Below the pieces are notes generated by a model. The model ran no database searches, was not told the origin of the DNA, and saw nothing but the letters and a program-made list of their open reading frames with translations. Below, one piece after another: positions 16,199-26,380 of a stretch of DNA of 27,728 nt (position 1 is the stretch's first letter; every line of letters begins with the position of its first letter). This DNA comes from CAWCPR01 sp963797475 (GTDB taxonomy: Bacteria > Chloroflexota > Anaerolineae > Anaerolineales > UBA4823): the NCBI GenBank assembly GCA_963797475.1, contig CAWCPR010000010.1, positions 1 to 27,728 of the forward strand, read 5' to 3'. Both the position numbers and the translations under genes were made by a program.

Positions 16199-18125
16199 CT
16201 ACTTGCGGAGATAGTAATGCTTGTGGATTGAATTGAAAAACAAAATCACCGCAAGAAAACCAATTCCGCCAAAAATGCCATTACATATTTCATTTACCTT
16301 TTTGCTAATCTCCTTCAATGCCCATTCCGTAATCTGCTTGACCAGTTTCTCTAATTCCTGTTCTCCCCGCGCTTTCCAAGCGTCGATCATTTCTTGTATT
16401 TTTCGCTCAATTTCCTGCTTCTTGTCCGCCATATCTTTTGGGACCACAACCACCACAACGGCAATTTCAGGCCCAAAGGCTTCACCCTTCTGGTACATTT
16501 GGAATCGCTGGACAAGCACTCCGCTCGTGTTGATCTCCCAATCCCAGGTTGCTGTTTGGCCGGGTGCTATTGCCCCGGGAAGTGGAAGAGATTCCACAAC
16601 CGGGGATAGCAGGGACCAGGGTTCCTCACGCAATTCAACCTCATCTTCAGAACTCCAGGTGAAGGCGCCTGAATTTAATACTTCTATTTGCACCTGAGCC
16701 GTCTCACCCTCAATCACTACCGTGTAGTAAACGCGCTCCTTTGGCTCAGCTTCCAGCGGAAGGGTTATTCCTTTTCCTTGTGGAGCATAGAGCGCCAGGT
16801 AGTTTGTAAGGTCCCTGTTCACATTCTCCGGATAGACGAGAGTTTCCGGCGGTCCCAAAAACAGCATTTGGCTGGAACTACCTCCGTCGAATTTCATCGC
16901 ATTCCAAACGCCCAGCTTTTGCAGCATGAAATTCGTGATTGTGCCCGGATCTCGATCGCTGGTGGAAACGACGAAGAACAGCCATTGATTATCTTTGGAG
17001 ATTCCAACTGCCGTATGCGGCGCCAAACGGCAACTTCCGCCAGCGTAACCCTCTGATAGCGGAACGGGTTTGGGCGCCTTCTCATTCCCTGTACAATTTT
17101 CGATCGGCTCCAATACATCCAGTTCTTTGACTCCCCTGCATGAGGCTGAGCCTGGCATAGGAAGCCCGTTTTGAATAAGCCAGGGACCTCCACCAATCCC
17201 CGTATAGATCCATTCCGGGACGTTGCTCGAATCCGTTTTCAAGCGATCGATTGCCGCGAGCAAGCGCCCCGCGGACGGATCAAGGCTCTCCCCTACTCCA
17301 AGCCAGGGCCGCAAGGCAGCGTTGTAGTCGTCGTCACATTTATCTGCTCCATCCAGGCGATCTTGTTGAACAACCATGAGTCCTTCGGGGCCGTGGGTCG
17401 CGTCGGGCGCGCCATAATCCGCATTGATAATGGCCGCCAATTGTGGGGATGCCCTCACCTCACGAGCACGGCCGACAGCATCATAAATACTCATTGTAGG
17501 GTATATGGAGCGGTTGCCAGACACAAAACACCCCTGCGCCGGGCCTGCCCATGCCGGGACATTCGGATCGCGACAGGGGAGTAAACCCTCGTGTCCATCA
17601 CTATATCCTTTCGGGAGGATGTATTCGATCGCTATCCCTGCTGAGCGAAGATCGATGACCAGCACATGAATTGGGAGTTCCAGTCTCATCTACCCCTTCG
17701 CAATACTCCATTCCCTGGTAAATTACTCTACCGGGAGGACATTCCAGATTTGCTCGCCAATCAAATTGCTCGCTTCCTTCACCTGTCTCGCCAGCCTGGG
17801 GGGATGCCCCTGAGATGGGCTTCAAAAAGTTTCCGGCCGCCCATCCCCTTCCCATCCTTCCCTCGATCTCCCACCATTGGTAACCATCGGCAGTCTCGGG
17901 TCCGCCAACTATCTTCATGACCGTACCGTTGGGTAACTTGGCTACAACGGGGGAACTGAGCCCGGCATCCTGTCGCAAGTTCAAATTGCTCCCGCTGGTC
18001 GCGACAACGACCTCATCACCCACCTCAAACCCACCGGTTTGAGCGAAGGCCGGATGTGGATATGCTTGGAGGAGAAATAGCGCGATGATGATCCCGAATA
18101 ACCATCTCTTTTTTACCCTGATCAT
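16199..18125 (-). CDS. Secreted SH3-domain phosphodiester glycosidase (NAGPA-like), frameshifted near 17690
   Basis: Two frames join into about 640 aa. The first (from ATG 18125, GGGAGAG upstream) has a signal peptide (WLFGIIIALFLLQAYPHPAFA) and a bacterial SH3 domain (LNLRQDAGLSSPVVAKLPNG). The second has HVLVIDLRSAGIAIEY, AAIINADY and MKFDGGSSSQML, which fit the phosphodiester glycosidase (NAGPA) fold. A beta-rich domain, a charged helix (about 420-470) and a final membrane segment (FGGIGFLAVILFF) follow. Dropping one base at about 17688-17692 gives EGVERLELPIHVLVIDL, and the second half alone lacks a signal. It is probably a membrane-anchored extracytoplasmic hydrolase acting on sugar phosphodiesters or wall material. 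It starts 72 bp after the defence operon. Confidence 0.72.
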
Positions 18126-18197
18126 GATCCACTCTCCCGAAGAATAGTAGAAATTGGCGCGTGTACAGAATGGGCAGCGACCAACGATCAAGCAGTG

Positions 18198-21100
18198 TTA
18201 TAGAAATGCCCAGCCTGCTTGCACATCGCTCAATAATTTGTTCAGTCTCTGAATTGTCTCCTCGTCCTGCACCTGCCCCTCTGCGCTCAAGGCCACTCGA
18301 AACGCGAAAATCAATTCGGGAGCTATCGTAAACAACTCATCCAACTTCTCCACCAGCCGCCCCAAGGCAACCGGATCGAGCTGGGTTTCGGCGAATAATA
18401 CCTGGGATGGCTTGCGCACCCGCACGGCAAGAGGATTAGCCGCCTGCCAATCATCGATGGATGCCAGCAATCCCTGGCTTAGGGCAGACTGAGCTTTACT
18501 GGTGAAAACGTCCAGCGGTACTTCCCGGCCTCCAAAAAACTGCGTTTCGATGGCCTCTTTTATGGCGCGCAGGGTAGGCGTATTGGTGCCTGTATATTCC
18601 AGCGCTTTCGCAATGGTTTCGGGCGATAATTCAATTTTCTCTGGGCGCCGGAAACGCACCTGGTCGATTAAAGCCGGCGAACACGGCCAGGAGCCGCTCT
18701 CCGGCGTGCTTTCCAGCAGGTGCAGGTTCAAAGCTTCATCGACAGCCTGGCTGAGCATTCCCCAAGGCAAGGCGTAACCGCGCTGAATTTGAAGCGCTTG
18801 CGCGATTGCAGAAAGAGAGGCCTGCTCGCCATCCCATGCCTCTGAGACGGCCTGTGGCGTCAAGTCTGCGCCGTGTAAAGGAGCCGGCGCAGGAAGGATT
18901 TCTAAGTGTTCCGGCAGCGATCCGGAGGGAAGAGGTTCTCGATACAAACTGACATCGTCCAGCCGCGCCATCAGGATGCCGCGGGCGACTGCAGAACTAA
19001 CCGCCTCATCAACCACGGATGGATCAATAGTTTTGGGCGCACGTTGGCCATCGAAATAGGCGCGAACAGTGTCTAACCGCAACGCTTTCGCCTGAGCGCT
19101 GCCTGGCGTTGACGACCACAAGGTATCCAATTGACCCGGCTTGAGCAGCTCGGTATCAAGGTTGTGCAACTCGGCTGTTTTAGCCGGTAAGATTTCGATT
19201 TCTGGTCGCAAAAGGGTATCATCGCTTGGGGGTATGCGCCACCAGGTTTGAGCAGAACCATCGGGGCGCGGCAAGCGTAGAACCAGGATGCCTGCAATCA
19301 CGCCTCGTTTGAGAGTTTCTAGCAGTGACTCGGTGCGCAGCAACCGCGGCAGCCGTGGAAATTGTCCAAATGCTTGCATGATGTCGGAGACGCGGCGAGA
19401 GGTCTGCCCCTCAGCCCATAAGGAGAAATAACTTCCGGGAAGAATCAGGTCCGGATCTAAAGCGTTGGTCACCAGGCGTTCATCTTCCGCCAGCATGCCT
19501 TTGATCCGCTCAAAGGGCGTTCCGCCGACCGCGCCGCTGGTTCGCAGACCCTGGGCGCGCACATTGCCATCCTCGTCAAGCGCGATCAGGATGTTATACG
19601 TTCCAACGACCGCCTCAGGGAGATTATTCATCGATTCTTGCTTCTTCCCAGGAAGCTGCTTGCGCTGCGTCTCGGTCAACAGCTTATTGACCTCTGTTTT
19701 TTCCAAACGCGCCCATCCAAGGTAACGCCGTACCTGTTCACGCAGGCCAGCCAGGCGAGAGACTTCGGGGGCCAGCGCCAGGATATTGTTCCGGTAGATG
19801 CGTGGATCTTGCGGGCCGGTCTTCTGGTTGAAGTACGCTTCTACCCCGGCTGGCAGCGGTTTCCCTAACTCGACGGCGCACTCAGGGCCTAAGACCACAT
19901 AATGCAGCTTCAGGTCATCACCCACATCGCGCGGGCCGCCGGCTGGAAGGGCATGAACTTCCACACCGCTGTCCGCTGATTTCAGGCTGGGAACAGATTT
20001 GATCCTGCTGCGAAGCTCGTCGTCAATTTCCGGCTCGTTAAGCCAACCCATCGCCTGGACATGCATATGGGTCAGGTTGGGGGTCGTGCCCAGCTGCCAG
20101 ACATCTGGATTTTCGAGCAGGAACCAGGAACGCTCGCGCCACTTCCGCAACCCCTCTTCCAACGCGGCTGGATCAATGCCGGGATGAGCCAGCAAAGCCA
20201 GCAATTCCAGGTTTGAGGCGCGCTGGCCAATGGGTTGAGAATGCAGAAATGCAGCAATCACGGCTTGCTCCACCTCGCGCGACTTCAGGGTCGGCAGCCC
20301 AGCTTGAATTTCTCGGGCTTTATCCAATTCTCCGATCAGAATAGGGGTCCAGCGTTCACTTTCATCGCATATTTCAACCAATTCATTGAGGAGCTGATAA
20401 ACCGCCAGTACTGCCAGAAGGACCAAGCGCTGGGAGCAGGGCGGTGGCCAACAACCGGGGAAGGATCATGGCCCTCACTATCCCGCAAAGCATAGGCCAG
20501 CAAACGCAACGCGCCGCGTGTACGTTGAAAACCATTCATCTGCGTCCATTTCTGGTATAAAACGCTGATCAGGTCAGGGTGGAATGGGTACGCATCCAGC
20601 CAACGATCATAGGCGGCCTGATCACGCTGTGCATCGCTGACTGGGAGCTTTTGCAGAGCAGCCATGACCGAGTCCACCGCCGGGCGGGACTCCGCTTCCC
20701 CGGGGACTTTCTCAAATAACCGGCGGCGAAGGATTTCGGCAACATCCTCACGAGTAACCGGCTCTACTGGCTCGGCGATGCGCTGGAAAACATCCTCCAG
20801 GGCGGAGACACTGAGTACCGGTCTGATCGTTGGCTTCTAGGTTCGAAGCGATCAAGGAGGCCACCATCACAGCCCGATCCACTTTGGCTGCCGCCTGGTT
20901 GAGCACCTGGTAGAAGTCCTGATCGCCCAGCAAGCGCGGATCGCTCAGAACGGCCTGGCGATAGTACCACACCGCCTCGTCCACCAGCACCAACGCCCCC
21001 AGCCCGTCTTTCAGGGGGGTGCGCAACAAATCAACCAGCAGCGGCTCGGCTGGAACGGTTAAATCTTCATCGTGATCTTTCAGGCGAGTATAGCCAACAT

Positions 21101-21597
21101 CGCCAGCCAATTGGTAGGCCAGCGCGCCCCACAGGGTGCGTACCCGGCGGGTTTCCCTTCTGGACGAAAACTTCCAACCCTTCTTTTACGTCGAATTTAT
21201 CGCATGGCAGCAGCGCCACACGCGCCTTGGGGGCCTGGGCCAAGCCAGCGAAGGTCAGGAATTCGCTCACGGTGCGGTGCGTTGCCAGGCTGTTCCTCTT
21301 TCGGCCAAGTGCAGCAGCGTGATCAGCGTGTGGGTCTTACCGCCGCCATAAGCAACCTGCATGCGCACACGGCTTTACCGCCTTGGCCTGCCAGGCGCCG
21401 CAGCACATCGCGCGCCAACTCTTTCATGCGAAAGGTTCGGGTAGGTGCGGTCGAAGAACATCGCCGTATCTCGATAGACCAGCGGCGCTTCACCAGTGCG
21501 CACATCGTTAGTCAGCAGCAAACTCGGCCAGGGCGATTTCGCCTTTGCGAACGTCTTCGCGGAGTTTGCAGACTTGATGCCAGGGTTGAACGATCAT
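18198..21597 (-). CDS. DUF499 (COG1483) AAA+ ATPase, N-terminal half frameshifted
   Basis: A reconstructed protein of about 1,130 aa. The start (ATG 21597, GGAG upstream) reads MIVQPWHQVCKLREDV, then FFDRTYPT and MKELARDVLRRLAG, matching DUF499 N-termini. The Walker A is YGGGKTHTL near 21330-21350 and GALVLVDEAVWYY is a Walker B-like box. The last 742 residues (from 20426) are intact. Breaks occur near 20440, 20740, 20815, 21130, 21290, 21370 and 21510. DUF499 ATPases pair with DUF1156 methylases in defence islands; a power or remodelling role is inferred. Its ATG overlaps the stop of the Toprim-like gene (ATGA at 21594-21597). Either dense sequencing errors or a decaying 5' half would explain the breaks. 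Confidence 0.78.
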
Positions 21598-22267
21598 ATA
21601 CGGTCTCCAATACCTTCGGGCAAATTCCCCATACGATGCAAAATGTCAAGAAATTCTCTCAGGGTTGGATTGCGCCTTTGAGCTTCCTGTATATTTACAT
21701 GCAATGCCAGACATTCAACTACACTGGGAGTGTAGTCTTCTTCTTTGCGTTTACTAAACTGACGTATCACCCACCTTTTGGCTTCACGTGGATTTTGGGA
21801 TGTGTCATCCGGGATGGCAAAACGAATGGAAAACTGTCCCATGTTTTCATCGCACTCCACGCCGCCTCTACGTAATCCACCGATGATCCAGGATTCCAAT
21901 TCCCACTTGGCCCAACAAACAATTACTTCTACGCCATATTCTTCCTCTATGCGCCGGGCGCGGAGCGGCATCTCTTGACGTTCAAGCGTCAAGTCACGGT
22001 CATCGTTGCCCAGATAGGGTGGAAAAGTTCGGTCATGATCCAGTAACACAACGAATCTTTGGCAATTGGTTGCACTGATTTGGCGACGCACAAAACTTTC
22101 CAGGCCGCGGGGATATCATCGCTTTGTTGCAGGACATATGGCTTTCCGTTAGCCACAAGATATTGGATTTCCGGTAAGTCAGGAAGCAATTGCCTCCTCT
22201 GTGCCTTTTCAATCAGTACAGGCAGGGCATATTCCTCACCCAATCCTTCAACGATTATGGTGAGCAT
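21594..22267 (-). CDS. DUF4276-family Toprim-like protein, frameshifted near 22065
   Basis: About 224 aa in two frames. The first part, MLTIIVEGLGEEYALPVLIEK, has the early Glu (E7) of the Toprim fold. The second carries the acidic loop RFVVLLDHDR and then VIVCWAKWELESWIIGG, the E-x-W pattern typical of DUF4276. Toprim nucleases use such Glu and Asp-x-Asp residues to bind metal. The start ATG follows the ATPase stop by 3 bp with GGGG upstream. The total span is not a multiple of three, as expected for one indel. With the ATPase upstream it forms a split ATPase-Toprim pair like PARIS, and like the fused OLD or Gabija GajA proteins. Nuclease activity is inferred. Confidence 0.75.
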
Positions 22268-22270
22268 AAC

Positions 22271-23531
22271 TTATTCCCCTTTATCTTCGATGATTGGTTT
22301 GCGTGGGCGAAGGGGCTTGTCTCCCATGTTGCCATCCAGGATAAATTCGCTCGGCCGTCCCACATTGTTGGCAATGGCTTCCAATGTTTTTGATGGGGCT
22401 GACACAATAGACGGCTTTCCTCGCTGAGAGACAAAACATTTAGTTTCATATTGTTTATCGAGTAGTTTATCAGCCCGCAAGACTTCATCCGCGACAATTG
22501 GAGAATGGGATGTGAGAAAAACCTGGGATGGAAATTCGTTCCGCGTCCGCGATTTGATAGGCCAGGTTTAATACCCGATTGATAGCGTAACGATGGAGTG
22601 CATTTTCGGGTTCTTCGAGCAAAATGACTGCCGGGGGAATTTTTTGCAAGAAAATGGCAAATAATCCAAGGAGGCGGATGGTTCCATCAGACATATCCGA
22701 CAATAGAAAATCATTCCCGCTGTCAATTTCACTGAAACGTAGCGTATGAAAGGCCGGGCCGTACTCTGGCTGAATATCCTTGATGTAGGGAACAGGCTCC
22801 CGAATTTGGGTCAAAAGCGAACTTCGCAAGGATACATCCTCAAGTATGCGGAGCAGAAATGGCACCAGATTATCGCCATTTGCGTTTAGCTCGAGATCCC
22901 CTTTTCCAGTTCCTTGCTTGGAAATGGCTGCATCTATGTTATAAGCCCGCCATGACCCAATGTACTCTGTGACTGTCCGCATTTCGCCTACCTGGCTAAA
23001 GGTGGAAAGAATGACGCGTCGGGTTCAACGTTCATAAAATCGTTATGAAAGCGCTCTAAGTCTGTACTGAGGTTGTTCAGTTGCATTGGGCCGCGCGTAA
23101 ACCTTAATTCAACCAGGGTATTGGGATCATATAGAGGATAGCCTTGTTTTTTGGGCCGACCTGGCTTTCGTTTGTATACTTTTGCTTTCAACCATTCTGA
23201 CGAGAACTGGTATCTCCCCTCGACTTTGAGAGAGATCAAAACTATATTGAACATTCTCGATCCCTCTGGATGTATCCTGTCCCAATTCGAATTCCAGGTG
23301 AAACTTGATCGGCGCTCCAGAAGCCGTACGTGTCCGAATGGAATTCTCACCTCCCATATTATTGATGGCGCTTTTCAAACCATCCCTGGGGATACGGGCA
23401 ATAAAGCGCACCAAATCAGCCAGATTCGATTTGCCGGTGCCATTTGCGCCAATCACCAGATCTATGTGGCCTGGTTGGATGGCGAAATCGCGAAAACTTT
23501 TAAAGCCTTTAATGTTCAGATCGGTAATCAT
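22271..23531 (-). CDS. RecF/OLD-like AAA ATPase (SMC-type), frameshifted
   Basis: About 420 aa. The N-terminus MITDLNIKGFKSFRDF and Walker A GANGTGKS (28-35) are typical of AAA_15/AAA_21 overcoming-lysogenisation-type ATPases. Further on come LLSDMSDGTIRLLGL (signature-like), VILLEEPENALHR (Walker B) and, after a frame change, FLTSHSPIVADEV (switch His). The C-terminus ends PIIEDKGE at 22271. Frame breaks occur near 22540, 22990 (cured by one C, giving PPLAQVGEMRTV) and 23230. The ATG overlaps the methylase stop (ATGA at 23528-23531), and DUF4276 follows after 3 bp. Such ATPases usually sense or clamp DNA and control an effector; here the Toprim-like protein is the likely partner. Confidence 0.8.
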
Positions 23532-26380
23532 GATTTTCTCCCGAATGAAAATCGAATCTGTTGGGTTTGTTCCTTTGGTTGGCTACCCCTCCCCCACGCC
23601 ACGACCGCCTCCAGCAACTGTCGCTCGCGGCTCTTGGGTTCGGCCATCTCCAGCACCGCCTGGGCCACCGCCCAGAACAGATCATTCTGCCCCAAGCCGT
23701 GGTCGCTGACGTAGGCGCGCAGCTCTGGCCAGTGTCGCCGGCAGCCCACAACCAGAGCAGGCGATGCAGCATGTCGATCATCGGCATGCCGCCGCCGGGG
23801 TGGGGGTCGCCCAGATCGTCGCGCTTGCGCTCGTCCCACTTTGGCCAGGCGCACATCGCTGCCGGAGGCTTTGAGCATGAACCCACGCGGCCGAGCGCAG
23901 CTCGTTCAGGTCCAGGCCGTAGCCCTGGGAGAGCAGGATACACTCGCCCACCGGGGCGTCTTCCAGGCCAAATAGTTGCGGTGGATCAGGTAATAGCGGG
24001 TCCACTCGTCCAGCCCTTCGGTGGATTGACCCTTGAGGATCTGGCCCAGGGCAAAATCGGCCACCATGCGGCGCACTTCTCGCAGGAATTCACTGACAGT
24101 GAAGGGCGAGCCGTCCATGCGGCGCACTTCGTTGTAGGCGGAGTAGGATTCCAGCGCCGGCCCGACCGCCGCCCAGACGAAGTCCGGCCCGCTGATGCCC
24201 ATATCCCAGAAATAGCGCAGGCGCTCGGTGACGCGCTCCTGCATGGCTTTTTTGACAGCGGCATAGCGTCCAACGCCAGCATCTTCAGGGCGTTTTCGGC
24301 AAACAAGCCAGATTGAGGAAGCAAGATGCGGCGCTTCATGGCTCGTATACGCTTGCGCCTTTCAGTATCAATAGGCCAGGATGCAGTTACAGTAAATCCG
24401 GCATTGAATCATCGCAGTTACCAATGTTTCCCAGGCATCTGGTTCTTTATGAGCAAATACCATGACCATACGCCCATCAGATGCTTAAAGCTTCCCATGC
24501 TCGTCGAGAAGACGGTTGCCATCCCCTGCTCATACCACTCTGGAGTATGTTCGTACCGGCATATCTACATGAGGTAGTCTGTAACGCAATTCATTAGACT
24601 TTTGGAGTAAGACTGGTGAAAAGTTCCTGGATATTGGTCACCAATGGTACGGCGAAGCCAGACATAAAAAAAATCGGATATATCGGCATACGGGATGGCA
24701 TCATAGTAAGGTGGGTCAGTAATGATTACATCAAATCCAATATCATTCGAGTTCCGAGTGGACTGCATTGTTGTATTACTGAAGTCTGACTGCTTGTGCA
24801 TCCAATCCAGGTGTGCCATTGATTTGGAGAACCGGCATGTGCACTCAATATTTATTAAACGCCAACATAATAGCCTACCTCTATCGTTAGCATGAATTGC
24901 ACTTCAGCAAAATCCCAAGTCATAGGTAAAGCAAACCGAAGAAAAGTATGTCTAATAGCCTCTTCACTGAACATCCCAAGACTACAGATTGCGACTAAGT
25001 AATCAGCAAGTTTACTAAAACTCATCGCTAAGTAATCCCACGATCGCCTCAACCCATTCATCAGGATAACTCCATTAGCTGACATATCTCTTCTGTGCTG
25101 TGGGTCCATTTGACAAACGTCGACCAGTGATAAAAGTTGACGTGGTGTAAACACATCTGGCCCAAGTTTTAAATCCATAGAGTTGAGTAATAACGTGCGA
25201 ATATTTCTGGGCCTGGAATGGCTCATTGGGCAGTCCATACGGAATTTGCTCCAGCGGCATGCGGCAAAGCATCAGCAGCGCGACGGGCGGCGTTTTCTTC
25301 TTCCTGTGCAGGCAGGCGGTATTCCTTGCCATAGTCAGCATCCACCACCACAGCGGTCATACGAGCGCCCAACTTACCGGCGTTGCCGCATTCCTTGATA
25401 TAGTCAGGGGTCAGGCTCACACCGCAGCACCGGGCAGCGCGATTTAGCGCCCGCCATCGTGCCCTCGGGCACCTGGTCTTTAGGGGAGGGGTCCAGATTT
25501 CGAAATCCACACGATGGGCGTCTAGCATTGGGAATCAGACGTAAGGCACGACGAGCGTTGATCACAACGCGGGTTGTATTCTTCGTTTTCTTGACGCGCA
25601 AGAAATCCGGTCGGGCGCGGTTTTCTGGGGTATCCGGTAAGGTTTTTCGGCTTTTTTGCACAGCCAGAGAGTCTTGAGCAAGGGCACTTCCGCACCGCAA
25701 AGCGGGTCGGGGCAAGGCACGGTGCGTGCCCACAGGTAAGCCACAGTTGGCTGGCCGTTGATGGTAGGGTAGTATTCGGACAGCTCGGCGCGGGCCTGCT
25801 TGAGCACCCATTTGCCCCAATAGCGCACGTGGTCGGCCAGGTCGCCGGGCTTGCCTTGCTCCTCGTTCAGGAAACTAGCTTGTGTTTTCCTCTTCGCCCT
25901 TTGGCCCTGTCCGGGTTCGGGCAGTGGCCAGGTTTTTCCCGCCAGACTTTGTGGAAACTCCAACGTGCATTTCAAAACAAACCAGGCCACCGGGTTATAG
26001 TCTGGCGGTCACGTCACAGCCCAGGCGCATCGCTTCGATAGGAATTGCCCCGCCGCCGGCAAACATATCCAGCACGCGCGGGGCGCGCCCATCGTAAGCT
26101 TTGCGGATTTCTTGGCGGAAGATAGTCCAGCGCGGGCCGTTCTCTGTTCCCCAGCGGGTAATGCTTCGATTTTTTTATTCAACTCATGGCGGCTCTGTTC
26201 GTCGCCAGGGTCAGGCAACAGGGCAGCGATGATGGCGGCGCGGCAGGCAGCTAATGGACGGCGCGCCGGCCAGATGTGCAGAGTGCTGATATGCCCATGC
26301 CGCACGTTATTTTCATGCTTCGAGTCTTCGGAGACTTTCTTGAGTGGGAAAGTTTCTTCGATGAGGCGACGATAGGTCAT
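23528..26380 (-). CDS. DUF1156 (COG1743) adenine-specific DNA methylase, heavily frameshifted
   Basis: About 950 aa over many frames. The N-terminus RRLIEETFPLKKVSEDSK, then RHGHISTLHIWPARRPLA, is the DUF1156 signature. SAM motif I is LDMFAGGGAIPIEAMRLG near 26030-26080. A Cys-containing mid-region, FTPRQLLSLVD and LPMTWDFAEVQ precede the catalytic TDPPYYDAIPYADISDFFYV (about 24650-24730). VFAHKEPDAWETLV, SWPIDTERR and a C-terminal DHGLGQNDLFWAVAQAVLEM follow. The DPPY motif marks an amino methyltransferase (N6-adenine or N4-cytosine). Breaks occur near 23850, 23950, 24250, 24400, 24570, 24850, 25180, 25400, 25560 and 26170. All family landmarks survive in order, so errors are at least as likely as decay. 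ATGA overlaps join it to both neighbours. Confidence 0.8.

Noticed and set aside
21072..21875. 267-codon plus-strand open frame
   Set aside because: It lies antisense to the DUF499 and Toprim-like genes, whose family motifs read on the minus strand.
23528..26380. Calling the methylase a definite pseudogene
   Set aside because: All DUF1156 landmarks appear in the right order and size, and other genes show one-base, homopolymer-type breaks; assembly error is at least as likely.
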